DNA of 64,000 bases. Origin: Gallintestinimicrobium propionicum. GTDB lineage: Bacteria > Bacillota > Clostridia > Lachnospirales > Lachnospiraceae. The position numbers and the translations under genes are program-made. The first letter of the stretch is position 1; the number at the start of each line of letters is the position of its first letter. The notes beneath the pieces were generated by a model. It saw nothing but the letters and a program-made list of their open reading frames with translations, did no database searches and was not told the origin of the DNA. The stretch spans positions 51,263 through 115,262 of the forward strand of contig NZ_JAOQJY010000012.1 in the NCBI RefSeq assembly GCF_025567525.1. The letters are read 5' to 3'. Below, piece after piece: positions 8,240 to 15,539 of the stretch.

Positions 8240-10360
8240 TTCTTCCTGCCTTTCTTAGCCGGAAATTCCAGCTTGAAATTCACATATTTTCCGCCTGTAT
8301 CATCCAGCAGCACCACAGCGTCATAGGTCTTTCCCGTCTTTTCGCTGTAAAGCCCGGACATGGAAACGCGGGNNNNNNNNNNNNNNNNNNNNNNNNNNNN
8401 NNNNNNNNNNNNNNNNNNNNNNNNNNNNNNNNNNNNNNNNNNNNNNNNNNNNNNNNNNNNNNNNNNNNNNNNNNNNNNNNNNNNNNNNNNNNNNNNNNNN
8501 NNNNNNNNNNNNNNNNNNNNNNNNNNNNNNNNNNNNNNNNNNNNNNNNNNNNNNNNNNNNNNNNNNNNNNNNNNNNNNNNNNNNNNNNNNNNNAAAACAT
8601 TCCTCCGGGGCGGTATGGGCCTTGACAAGCGCCCGGCTCATATCTGCGATCCCATCCATGAAATCTTTTGCCGGAACTTCGCCGCGCTCCACCTGCTTTA
8701 ACATGGATTCCCATTCCGCGGTGAGCATGGGCGATTTGATGTTATCCGGCAGGACCAGAATCAGGTTCGTACCTTTTTCCGTGGGGATAAGCTGCTTTTT
8801 CTTCCGCTGCACAAATCCGGCAGAGACCAGTTTCTCCAAAGTAGCCGCACGGGTGGCCGGGGTGCCTAATCCTTTGCGCTCGGCGTCCTCCGGCATGTCC
8901 TCGGTGCCGGCGGTCTCCATAGCTGCCAAAAGGGAATCCTCCGTATAATGCTTCGGCGGGGAGGTTTTGCCCTCCCGGACACTGGCAGAAACCGTTTCAA
9001 AAATCTGCCCCTCCTGCAGCACGGGAAGGGAGGCGTCTGTATTCTCGTCATCCTCCGGTTTGGATTGTTTCAATCCCATGCGGTAGAGGCGTTCCACTTC
9101 CTTCCATCCGGCCTGTAATACGGTTTTTCCTTTTGCCGTGAAAGAACGGTCCCGGCAGTCTAAAACCGCCGTCACCGCCTCGAACCGGTGCGCCTGAGCC
9201 GTGGCAGAAAGCAGCCTTGCGGCGATCAGCGTCAGTACATCCTGTTCCCCGGAGGGAAGCTCCGATAAATCCGTCCGGGCAATCTCCACCGTAGGGATAA
9301 TGGCATGGTGGTCGGTGACTTTGCTGCCATCCGTTACGCGGTCAATATCCGGTTCCCCTGCGCAGCCCTTTCCAAAAGGCATATGATCCCGCAGCCAGAG
9401 AACCAGAGAAGCGGCGGTTGCCTGCATATCCTCGGTCAGATACTGGCTGTCCGTCCGGGGATAGGTCGCCAGCTTTTTCTCATAGAGGGATTGCACATAG
9501 TCAAGGGTCTGCTGGGCCGTATAGCCATAGATACGGTTACATTCCCGCTGCAAAGTCGTCAGGTCATACAGGCGGGGCGGCTGCACCGTCTTAACCTGCT
9601 TCTCCACGGACAGCACCGAAGCGACCTGCCCGTCACAGCCCATACGGATTTTTTCAGCTTCATTTTTCCCGGACAGCTTTTCCCCAGAGGCAGTAAAGCC
9701 GCCGCATGTGATCTCCGGCACATAGAAGGGCTTGCTCGTAAATGCCTGGATATCCGCCTCCCGCTGTACCAGAAGGGCCAGCGTGGGTGACATGACGCGC
9801 CCCACATTCAGCGTGACGCCATACAGGACAGAGAAAAGCCGGGTGGCGTTAATGCCGATCAGCCAGTCGGCTTCAGCCCGGCAGACCGCCGCGTCATAGA
9901 GCTTATCGTAGTCGCTGCCAGGACGCAGGTGCTCAAACCCGTCACGGATTGCCGCGTCCTCCATACTGGAAATCCAGAGGCGTTCCATCGGTTTCTTGCA
10001 TCCGGCGTGTTCATAGACCAGACGGAAGATCAGTTCGCCCTCCCGTCCGGCATCGGTAGCGCATACCACGGAATCCACCCGTTTGTCTTTCATCAGCCGG
10101 CAAAGAAGGTCAAGCTGCTTTTTCTTATCCTTCGACACTTCGTATTTCCATTCTTCCGGCAGGATCGGCAGATCACCATAACCCCATCTGGCATACCGTT
10201 TCCCATAAGCCTCTGGCTGCGCCAGTTCCAGAAGGTGTCCCACGCACCAGCTCACCAGATAACCCCCGCCCTCCATGTAGCCGTCTTTTTTCTCATTCGC
10301 ACCCAGAACCGCCGCCAGCGACATGGCGACGGAGGGCTTTTCTGCAATTACTAACTTCAT
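8236..10360 (-). CDS. topB: type IA DNA topoisomerase III, interrupted by an assembly gap
   Basis: The start is ATG 10360 (MKLVIAEKPS) with GGAGG seven bases upstream. The N-terminal Toprim domain shows the acidic motif DAGREGELIF. The strand-passing domain carries LNVGRVMSPTLAL and the catalytic Tyr in YPRTDSQYL near residue 310. The C-terminal end, read in another frame after the gap, reads SGLYSEKTGKTYDAVVLLDD and belongs to the same protein. Ns at 8373-8593 hide about 70 residues, and the two sides do not share a frame at the written gap length. ICE-encoded TopB probably resolves intermediates during replication or transfer. Expected total length is about 700 residues. Confidence 0.88.
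8373..8593. other. assembly gap (221 N) inside topB
   Basis: All bases are N. The reading frames of topB on either side agree only if the true length leaves remainder 1 on division by 3 (for example 220 or 223), whereas 221 leaves remainder 2. The stated length is therefore a placeholder, or there is a real frameshift. Confidence 0.95.
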
Positions 10361-10388
10361 TCCTATAACCTCCATTTCTTTGAATTAG

Positions 10389-10410
10389 AAAAGGCAGCAT
10401 AGCCGCTGCC
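10389..10410 (-). terminator. terminator-like hairpin between DUF5688 gene and topB
   Basis: On the minus strand GGCAGC (10405-10410) pairs with GCTGCC (10393-10398), followed by four T. It lies directly after the DUF5688 stop codon at 10413 and before the topB ribosome site. Confidence 0.5.
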
Positions 10411-10412
10411 CT

Positions 10413-11438
10413 TTATAAGCTCGGCTCCTGTCTGGTTTTATGTCTTTCTTTGGGTTCCTTTGCCTCTTTCTCCTGAATCTTTGCTTTATTTTCGGAAAGA
10501 CGCTCTAAAAGACCTTTTTCCTGTTTTCGTCCCAGGGTTTTTGCTGCCCGGTCATAATACTGCACCTTATCAGAAAGTAAATCCTCTGGCAGCACCTGGG
10601 TAGCATTCACTTCTTTTACCATATTCTCCAGTTCTTTAGTCTGCATGTTCCCGTTATCCGGCACAAGGATAACTTCATGGGTCGATGATGGGAGGACATA
10701 AAAATCAGAACCAAGCAGCTCGCCGATTTTATCCAGTACGCCGTCTCTTGCCAGAACCCCGGCGCCATTTACTTTATTCTGGTTTGTCAGGATATACATA
10801 GGTATCATTTCAGATTCTAATGGTTCCGTCTGTTCAAAAAGATTCTCAGGCTTTACGGACAGCATTATTTCTGACATCACATCATCCATTGTGTATAAAC
10901 AGACAGGATTCCGGGCGTTTTCTGCTGACACCGTATCGTGGTGAAGCTGCTCTGGTGTAATTCCCCAAAGATTCAACATATCATTTGTAACAACAGCGGA
11001 AGCCGTTCCGCTGCTGTCCTCCATGATCTGAATACGGTAGGTTGCCGCCAGTTCCCCACATGCGGTATGGGGTTTATCTTTCAAATATTCCTGATTCTTT
11101 TCCGGGTCGCACAGACGGATCGCAAGCAGCGGCCTGGCTGTTTCATAATCCTGAAGTCCTTTCACATCAATAGGAAGTTCCAGGCTGTTTTCCACTTTTA
11201 TCTGTGCAATTTCCTTCATAATGTCGTCCATCGGGCGACCTTTGCCAAACTGTTCCTCATAGTGTTCCAGATAAATGGACGGTGCAGCCGTTTCATCATC
11301 CTTTCGGATGATAAGCCCTGTAAGAATCCGGTCATTTCCTTTGGTGACTTTTTCAAGGGTTATCTTTGCATCCTGATAGTCCACCGGCAGATATTCCCGG
11401 ATATGGTTTTTTATATTTTCTGCAAATTCCTGATTCAT
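10413..11438 (-). CDS. DUF5688 family protein
   Basis: The ATG at 11438 is chosen because GGGAGG stands eight bases upstream and the codon overlaps the stop of the small gene before it (ATGA). The 341-residue product matches DUF5688 proteins of ICEs and phages: an N-terminal region with MNQEFAENIKNHIREYLP, a central region with LLAIRLCDPEKN and LNLWGITPEQLH, and a C-terminal half with FYVLPSSTHEVILVPDNG. This family is common in Lachnospiraceae mobile elements; function unknown. The end, LLERLSENKAKIQEK plus a basic stretch, is a weak version of the tail shared with other proteins here. Confidence 0.82.
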   Translation of the reverse strand: MNQEFAENIKNHIREYLPVDYQDAKITLEKVTKGNDRILTGLIIRKDDETAAPSIYLEHYEEQFGKGRPMDDIMKEIAQIKVENSLELPIDVKGLQDYETARPLLAIRLCDPEKNQEYLKDKPHTACGELAATYRIQIMEDSSGTASAVVTNDMLNLWGITPEQLHHDTVSAENARNPVCLYTMDDVMSEIMLSVKPENLFEQTEPLESEMIPMYILTNQNKVNGAGVLARDGVLDKIGELLGSDFYVLPSSTHEVILVPDNGNMQTKELENMVKEVNATQVLPEDLLSDKVQYYDRAAKTLGRKQEKGLLERLSENKAKIQEKEAKEPKERHKTRQEPSL

Positions 11439-11569
11439 TCGTTTTCCTCCCGTTTTCTGTTTTCTAACCATTCATCTTCCTGCTTTGCGGCCTGCATAAG
11501 ACACATCAGCACAACGCCGGCAGACATTCCCCCGGTGAATGTAAGAAAGTGTGTAATCATGTTCCACAT
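11435..11569 (-). CDS. small membrane protein, DUF3789-like
   Basis: A 44-residue gene that is easily missed. It begins with ATG 11569 after GGAGG with a seven-base spacer and ends in a TGA that overlaps the ATG of the DUF5688 gene. The sequence has a single hydrophobic helix (FTGGMSAGVVLMCLMQAA, residues 11-28) and a charged cytoplasmic end. The size, one helix with a Gly-rich start and a Cys, and the context fit the DUF3789 family of small proteins in ICEs and phages. The role is unknown. Confidence 0.75.
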   Translation of the reverse strand: MWNMITHFLTFTGGMSAGVVLMCLMQAAKQEDEWLENRKREENE

Positions 11570-11595
11570 AAAAAATCCTCCTAAAAAATAGGTAA

Positions 11596-11622
11596 AGAAA
11601 AACGCCCACCGAAAAGTGAGCG
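11596..11622 (-). terminator. terminator-like hairpin after the SLOG gene
   Basis: On the minus strand CGCTCAC (11616-11622) pairs with GTGGGCG (11603-11609), with one G-T pair, followed by TTTTTCTTT. It lies between the SLOG stop codon and the small DUF3789-like gene. Confidence 0.6.
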
Positions 11623-11650
11623 CATCATCAAGTATCAGTTATCCATTTTT

Positions 11651-12160
11651 TCATTTTCTTTTCGCAATGGGTTGGCCTGGCAGAACAATCTCCCCGACAG
11701 GGATTTCCCGCAGTACCTTTTTCATCTGGTGGGCAAACCGGATTGTCCTCACCGTGCCTCCTTTTTCCCTCCCGTCATACACAGCGATCACCCGGTCAGA
11801 GTGTTCTACCATGTAGCGGTTCCGGTGGGAATAGACGCTGGGGTGGTATTTCTCTTGCATGACAACAACATCCGCGCAAGCCTCCAGCATTTCATAAGTC
11901 CGGCCCTTTGCCATCAGGCTGTCCAGGCGCTTTTGATAGGGAATGACAGCAATCAGCTCCAGCACCGGATTTGTCTTTTTCTTCTCCAGTACAATCTTGG
12001 CAAAATACTGGTCCACGCCGTCTGCGAAGCCGCTCATAAAGCGGGTAAACCCGTCCGCAACAGCAGAATCAATTTCACGCCGCAGGGCGGTCTTTACATG
12101 GTTGATCTCTTTCTGGGGTAAATCCCTGTGCCCGGTGACACAGCAGGTCTTTCCTTCCAT
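11651..12160 (-). CDS. SLOG/DUF1273 (YpsA-like) family protein
   Basis: A 169-residue single-domain Rossmann-like protein. CCVTGHRDLP near the N-terminus, the mid-region FMSGFADGVDQYFA, and VIAVYDGREKGGTVRTI near the end fit the YpsA/DUF1273 branch of the SLOG superfamily, which binds nucleotide-derived ligands. Some members act as nucleotide sensors in bacterial conflict systems, but no effector domain is fused here. It is the first gene of the left operon, with its own promoter at 12203-12231 that is divergent from the XRE regulator and overlapped by the presumed operator. A terminator-like hairpin follows. Confidence 0.85.
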   Translation of the reverse strand: MEGKTCCVTGHRDLPQKEINHVKTALRREIDSAVADGFTRFMSGFADGVDQYFAKIVLEKKKTNPVLELIAVIPYQKRLDSLMAKGRTYEMLEACADVVVMQEKYHPSVYSHRNRYMVEHSDRVIAVYDGREKGGTVRTIRFAHQMKKVLREIPVGEIVLPGQPIAKRK

Positions 12161-12202
12161 TTTTATTCCTCCGTCCGATAGGTATTATTCTTCACTTTTC
12201 AT

Positions 12203-12231
12203 ATTGTAATAGATTTAATTTAGTAAGTCAA
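12203..12231 (-). promoter_or_regulatory. sigma-A promoter of the SLOG operon
   Basis: On the minus strand TTGACT (12226-12231), a 17-base spacer and TACAAT (12203-12208) form a near-consensus vegetative promoter about 40 bases before the SLOG start codon. The -10 box overlaps one half of the inverted repeat at 12205-12215, so the XRE protein could repress it. Confidence 0.75.
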
Positions 12232-12290
12232 CGAAAACACCCTTTTTCCATTTGCGAATAATGCAAGGTCGTGAGGTACAATCTATTACA
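12205..12290. promoter_or_regulatory. paired inverted-repeat operator between divergent genes
   Basis: TGTAATAGATT at 12205-12215 and its exact reverse complement AATCTATTACA at 12280-12290 flank the divergent region. Each copy touches a TACAAT -10 box, one per direction (12203-12208 minus, 12277-12282 plus, the latter with a TTGCGA box at a 19-base spacer). The symmetry suggests binding by the XRE regulator encoded at 12309. Confidence 0.6.
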
Positions 12291-12308
12291 GAATGGGAGG
12301 TGAAGGCG

Positions 12309-12623
12309 ATGTATGAAGATTTTGTCCCGGAACGGCTGGCAAAGCTGCGGACACAGAAAGGCGTATCTGCGCGCGATATGTCTCTATCGTTAGGACAGGC
12401 AAACAACTACATCAACAACATTGAAAACAAAAAGTCACTTCCCGCCATGCAGTCTTTTTTCTATATCTGTGAATACCTGGGTGTAACACCGCAGGAATTC
12501 TTTGATGAGGGTAACACCTGCCCCGAAGCCTTGCGGGAATTTATCGCAGAGGCGAAACAGCTCGACTCCAAATCCATGCAGTATATCCTCGGTATTATGA
12601 AAGAACTCAATAGCAGAAAGTAA
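12309..12623 (+). CDS. XRE-family HTH transcriptional regulator
   Basis: The ATG at 12309 follows GGGAGGTG at good distance; an ATG further upstream would place the operator inside the coding region. The 104-residue product has a helix-turn-helix at residues about 9-60 (LRTQKGVSARDMSLSLGQ, NNYINNIENKKSLPAM) typical of the Cro/CI fold, and a short C-terminal helical part, probably for dimerisation. The gene is opposite in direction to the conjugation genes and shares a symmetric operator with the SLOG operon, so autoregulation and repression of the left operon are likely. This is inferred from position only. Confidence 0.88.
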   Translation: MYEDFVPERLAKLRTQKGVSARDMSLSLGQANNYINNIENKKSLPAMQSFFYICEYLGVTPQEFFDEGNTCPEALREFIAEAKQLDSKSMQYILGIMKELNSRK

Positions 12624-12670
12624 GCGGTCACGGTGCTGGCCGCTTTATTTGTAAATTTTTTTCGTACCCC

Positions 12671-12699
12671 TTGCATAAATCCCACAAAGTGGATATACT
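12671..12699 (+). promoter_or_regulatory. promoter of the toxin-antitoxin operon
   Basis: TTGCAT (12671-12676), a 17-base spacer and TATACT (12694-12699) form a vegetative promoter about 58 bases upstream of the antitoxin start codon. Confidence 0.7.
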
Positions 12700-12707
12700 A
12701 TAAGTAA

Positions 12708-12730
12708 GAAAGTAAGAATTTCCTACTTTC
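12708..12730 (+). promoter_or_regulatory. inverted-repeat operator of the toxin-antitoxin operon
   Basis: GAAAGTA (12708-12714) and TACTTTC (12724-12730) are separated by nine bases just downstream of the -10 box, the usual place for autoregulation by an AbrB-fold antitoxin. Confidence 0.5.
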
Positions 12731-12756
12731 AAACTTAAAGCAAAGGAGATGATCGT

Positions 12757-13017
12757 ATGCTGGCCGAATTGCGTCAAAAAGCCCAGGTCACAATTCCAAA
12801 GGAAATCATCGTTAAACTCGGTCTGTCCGAAGGCGATAAACTGGACATCTTCGAGAAGGACGGTTCCATCTGCATCATGCCGGTGGTTGTCTACCCCAAA
12901 AAATATTTAAGCGAGCTTAAAGAAGAAATCGGGGATGTAAAAGCAAAAATCGCATCCGGGGAGCAGCCTGTCTTTGACAGCGTGGACGCCCTGTTTGACA
13001 AATTGGAGGCGGAATGA
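12757..13017 (+). CDS. AbrB/MazE-fold antitoxin
   Basis: An 86-residue protein with an N-terminal SpoVT/AbrB DNA-binding fold: AELRQKAQVTIPKEIIVKLG followed by LSEGDKLDIFEKDGSICIMP. The C-terminal 40 residues are acidic and probably wrap the toxin. It has an AAAGGAG ribosome site. Its stop codon overlaps the toxin start (ATGATGG at 13014-13020), the classic arrangement with antitoxin first. It probably binds the inverted repeat at 12708-12730 and represses its own promoter. It may serve to keep the ICE in the population, which is inference. Confidence 0.88.
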   Translation: MLAELRQKAQVTIPKEIIVKLGLSEGDKLDIFEKDGSICIMPVVVYPKKYLSELKEEIGDVKAKIASGEQPVFDSVDALFDKLEAE

Positions 13018-13283
13018 TGGCGTATGAGTTTACCTTTACGCCCCGTTTCCAAAAGCATTTTAAGGGTCTGACCGTACAGGAGAAGAAGCAGCTTAAAAAC
13101 AAGCTGGAACTTCTGGCCGAAAATCCTTCCCATCCGTCGCTGCGCACTAAACGCATCCAGGGAACCACGGATCTTTTTGAGTGCAGCGTCAACATGGACA
13201 TCCGCATTATCTGGTATTACGAAGGCGACAAAATGATTATCCTGGTGGACGTAGGGCATCACGACATATTAAAGCAGTTTTAA
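13014..13283 (+). CDS. RelE/ParE-superfamily toxin (YafQ-like)
   Basis: An 89-residue basic protein with the RelE-type layout: N-terminal FTPRFQKHFKGL, helical KNKLELLAENPSHPSL, then DLFECSVNMDIRIIWYYEGD and the end IILVDVGHHDILKQF. The conserved Arg of RIIWYY and the His pair near the end fit ribosome-dependent mRNA interferases of the YafQ/RelE kind, although catalytic residues vary and cannot be proven by eye. Start may be 13014 or 13017 (two adjacent ATG). It is cotranscribed with the antitoxin and ends 8 bases before a terminator. Confidence 0.87.
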   Translation: MMAYEFTFTPRFQKHFKGLTVQEKKQLKNKLELLAENPSHPSLRTKRIQGTTDLFECSVNMDIRIIWYYEGDKMIILVDVGHHDILKQF

Positions 13284-13290
13284 GCAGCAG

Positions 13291-13322
13291 GGCGGTACGC
13301 TATGACAGTGTACCGCCTTTTG
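13291..13322 (+). terminator. terminator of the toxin-antitoxin operon
   Basis: GGCGGTAC (13291-13298) pairs with GTACCGCC (13310-13317), followed by four T. Confidence 0.75.
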
Positions 13323-13422
13323 CTGCCTTCTGCCTTTCTTTTATTGTACCCTGCAATCTTCCTGATATGCCCAATCTCACTACCGGCGATAATTCCCTAA
13401 TTACTCTCTAAAAGTCACTTTT

Positions 13423-13836
13423 TTATTTTCCTGTACTTCCAAATCCGCCTGTGCCGCGCTGCTCGCCAAGTTCGGTAACAAAATCCGCGATCACAACCGG
13501 GGTGATCACAAGCTGGCCCACGCGGGAGCCTTTGGAAAGCTCCTGCGTCTGATTGCTTACATTACTGATGATCGCATGGATTTCCCCACGGTAGCCGGAA
13601 TCCACAGGAGGCAGTTCACAGACCAGCCCTTTTACCGCCATGCTGGTACGTGGGAACACATAGCCCGCATAGCCGTCCGGCACTTCAATCCCGAATCCAA
13701 GAGGAACCTTTGCGATCTCTCCCGGCTGCAAAGTACAGTCATAGGGCATGTAAACATCCGCACCTGCATCGTTCCCATGCGGACGGAAAGGGCGGCGGCT
13801 CTCTGGCACGCCAAAGTCAATCAGTTTGATCTTCAT
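13423..13836 (-). CDS. dut: dUTP diphosphatase
   Basis: The start is ATG 13836, with GAAGGAGG about seven bases upstream. The 137-residue protein has the five trimeric dUTPase motifs in order: HGNDAGADVYMP, PRTSMAVKGL, PPVDSGYRGEI with the catalytic Asp, a segment KGSRVGQLVI, and the C-terminal glycine-rich arm RGTGGFGSTGK. It hydrolyses dUTP to dUMP, preventing uracil entry into DNA and providing the substrate for the thymidylate synthase encoded just before it; the genes overlap by 20 bases. Length is normal for the family. Confidence 0.95.
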   Translation of the reverse strand: MKIKLIDFGVPESRRPFRPHGNDAGADVYMPYDCTLQPGEIAKVPLGFGIEVPDGYAGYVFPRTSMAVKGLVCELPPVDSGYRGEIHAIISNVSNQTQELSKGSRVGQLVITPVVIADFVTELGEQRGTGGFGSTGK

Positions 13837-14584
13837 GCGCGCCTCCTTCAAAAAGTGCCGGATAGTCCGCTTTCAGAAGATCCTCCGGCGTCATATCCGC
13901 ATCTATTTTTCTGCCGCAGGTCATTTTCCCCTCCAAGCATTTGTCCTGCTGGCAGAACGGCCCTGTAAGACCGGGGGCAAACAGCGCCGGGCTTAACGAA
14001 TAAAGCTCCTGCCAGATTTTCAGGAGCACGATCCGGGTCTCGTCCGTATTGCGCCGGCATACCCGCTGGCCGATGATGTGTTTCCACTGATAGGGGGTGG
14101 CGCTGATCATCAGCACATTCCGAAGCCCTTGGGGCGTGGCATATCCCGCCGCGTCATGGCCGATTCCTTCGGCGCACAGCTTTTCGTAACAGTCCATGCC
14201 TTCGTGGCAGCTTTTTAAGTACAGTTCCCGGACCGCAACCGGGGCGGCCAGAATCTCATAGGGCACGGCAAAATCTGCCTGCCCCGTATAATTGCTGTAC
14301 TGTAAGGACGCACTCATAAACTTTACTTCGTTCTGGTGTCTGGTGATCTGCGACAGGAATCGCCTGCTTGCCCCCACAACAGCAACGGTGATCACCGCAA
14401 ATTTCTGAACCGTGGGGTGCGGAAGACCGCTGATTGCCGCCACGGTATTCTTATTGAACGATTTTTCATAAAGAGCCATCAGATCATCCATTGTAGTGAT
14501 CCGGTGGCCCCTTTGCGTGAGACGGGCAGCAAAGACCATGTTTTTCTCGGCCTCCGCAACCGCCTGGCAGTTCAAAATCTTCAC
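13817..14584 (-). CDS. thyX: FAD-dependent thymidylate synthase ThyX
   Basis: This 255-residue protein carries the ThyX signature as SRRFLSQITRHQNEVKFM with RHQ and the following Ser in SASLQYSNY, which bind dUMP and FAD. It methylates dUMP to dTMP using methylene-tetrahydrofolate and NAD(P)H. The start codon appears to be GTG at 14584, two bases after the stop of the upstream gene, so translation is likely coupled. Its gene overlaps the dUTPase gene, linking two successive steps from dUTP to dTMP. Presence in an ICE is known but not general; it may supply dTMP during element replication. Confidence 0.92.
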   Translation of the reverse strand: MKILNCQAVAEAEKNMVFAARLTQRGHRITTMDDLMALYEKSFNKNTVAAISGLPHPTVQKFAVITVAVVGASRRFLSQITRHQNEVKFMSASLQYSNYTGQADFAVPYEILAAPVAVRELYLKSCHEGMDCYEKLCAEGIGHDAAGYATPQGLRNVLMISATPYQWKHIIGQRVCRRNTDETRIVLLKIWQELYSLSPALFAPGLTGPFCQQDKCLEGKMTCGRKIDADMTPEDLLKADYPALFEGGAHEDQTD

Positions 14585-14585
14585 T

Positions 14586-14969
14586 TCAATTTGGTTGATT
14601 GGTATGTCCCTCCTTTACAATAGCTTTCAATAAGAACAGATAGTTGAGGCTGTCTGTGATCTTTTCATTCCATGTGCTTATATCGTAATCCGTATCACCA
14701 TCAAAGCACATGTCATACAGAGAGACGATATGCTTCGCTAGCATCCCGGCAAGGGCACGCTCCGGCGTGGTATGCTGCAAAGCTGCCGCCGCCTTAAAAG
14801 CCCCCAGCCGGTCCGTATCGTCCCCGGTGTATTCTTTGGTTTTCTTTTGCAGAATGTCAGCGCAGAGCTGCACCTGCTCGTCAAATACGGCATTGACTTC
14901 CTTTTGTGTGATATGGCATCCCTCCTTTGAAAATGAACTGTCCCGAATTTTGTCTATTATTCGGGACAA
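14586..14969 (-). CDS. MazG/DUF1599-like nucleotide-associated protein, start uncertain
   Basis: A helical protein of up to 127 residues. The segment KTKEYTGDDTDRLGAFKAAA, then MLAKHIVSLYDMCFDG and STWNEKITDSLNYLFLL, resembles small phage proteins of the DUF1599/MazG-like kind thought to act on nucleotides; the assignment is tentative. The reading frame is open from TTG at 14969, but that codon lies inside an inverted repeat and lacks a ribosome site. A strong AAAGGAGGG occurs further in (about 14925-14933) with no ATG, GTG or TTG in frame after it, so either an unusual start or a frameshift is possible. It is adjacent to thyX and dut. Confidence 0.6.
   Translation of the reverse strand: MSRIIDKIRDSSFSKEGCHITQKEVNAVFDEQVQLCADILQKKTKEYTGDDTDRLGAFKAAAALQHTTPERALAGMLAKHIVSLYDMCFDGDTDYDISTWNEKITDSLNYLFLLKAIVKEGHTNQPN
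14939..14968 (-). promoter_or_regulatory. inverted repeat before the nucleotide-metabolism genes
   Basis: TGTCCCGAA (14939-14947) and TTCGGGACA (14960-14968) are perfect arms with a 12-base spacer, immediately upstream of the AAAGGAGGG ribosome site. It could be an operator or an RNA hairpin that controls initiation. Confidence 0.5.
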
Positions 14970-14990
14970 ATTTATATAAAGTTCCCGGCA

Positions 14991-15473
14991 TTATGCGCTG
15001 GGAAGGTAGATCCAGTCGTGCATCAGGCACACACTGGGTTCGTCCTCCCTGGGTACCATATGGTAGGTACATTCTCCGTACACGGTCCGCTTGTCCTCAA
15101 TCTCCATGCCATACGCCTTATAGAAGCGGTATTCCAGGTTGGAAATGATACAGCGGAGCGTCTGCAGTGCCTCCCGCTGTGAGGTCACGATCAGATCCCG
15201 GTCAATGCTGCGCTTTAAGAACAGCAGGGATTTATAAAGCTGTACCTCTGTCCGGTAAGGGCGGCAGTCCATATGTTCCAGCCAGCCGCTAAAAGCCACT
15301 GGCCCGCTCTGGATCACATCACGCTCCGGGTGGTAATACTCGTAGCAGTCCAGGTTTGCCGTGTTCAGAAGGTAGAGCATTTCCCGGACCTCATTTTCCG
15401 GCATATCATAGAACCGCAAAAGGGAGCGGTACAGATGGACGTAGCCGGGTATCGAAACAATGGCATTTACCAT
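14991..15473 (-). CDS. uncharacterised ICE protein
   Basis: A 160-residue, mostly helical protein with no recognised motif. Features include LYRSLLRFYDMPENEVREML near the N-terminus, ECTYHMVPREDEPSV near the end, and several Tyr/Cys residues. The ATG at 15473 has GGAGG with an eight-base spacer. It lies between the adhesin-sortase gene and the nucleotide-metabolism genes and would be cotranscribed with them. The protein is probably cytoplasmic (no signal peptide or membrane helix). Confidence 0.65.
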   Translation of the reverse strand: MVNAIVSIPGYVHLYRSLLRFYDMPENEVREMLYLLNTANLDCYEYYHPERDVIQSGPVAFSGWLEHMDCRPYRTEVQLYKSLLFLKRSIDRDLIVTSQREALQTLRCIISNLEYRFYKAYGMEIEDKRTVYGECTYHMVPREDEPSVCLMHDWIYLPSA

Positions 15474-15495
15474 AGAAAAATCCTCCTAAATAGCA

Positions 15496-15522
15496 GGTGC
15501 GGGAGCAGACTGCCCCCGCACC
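15496..15522 (-). terminator. GC-rich hairpin after the adhesin-sortase gene
   Basis: GGTGCGGG (15496-15503) pairs with CCCGCACC (15515-15522). It lacks a clear T tract, so it may stabilise the mRNA end or weakly attenuate rather than terminate. Confidence 0.4.
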
Positions 15523-15539
15523 GGTTTCCCATATTCTTG

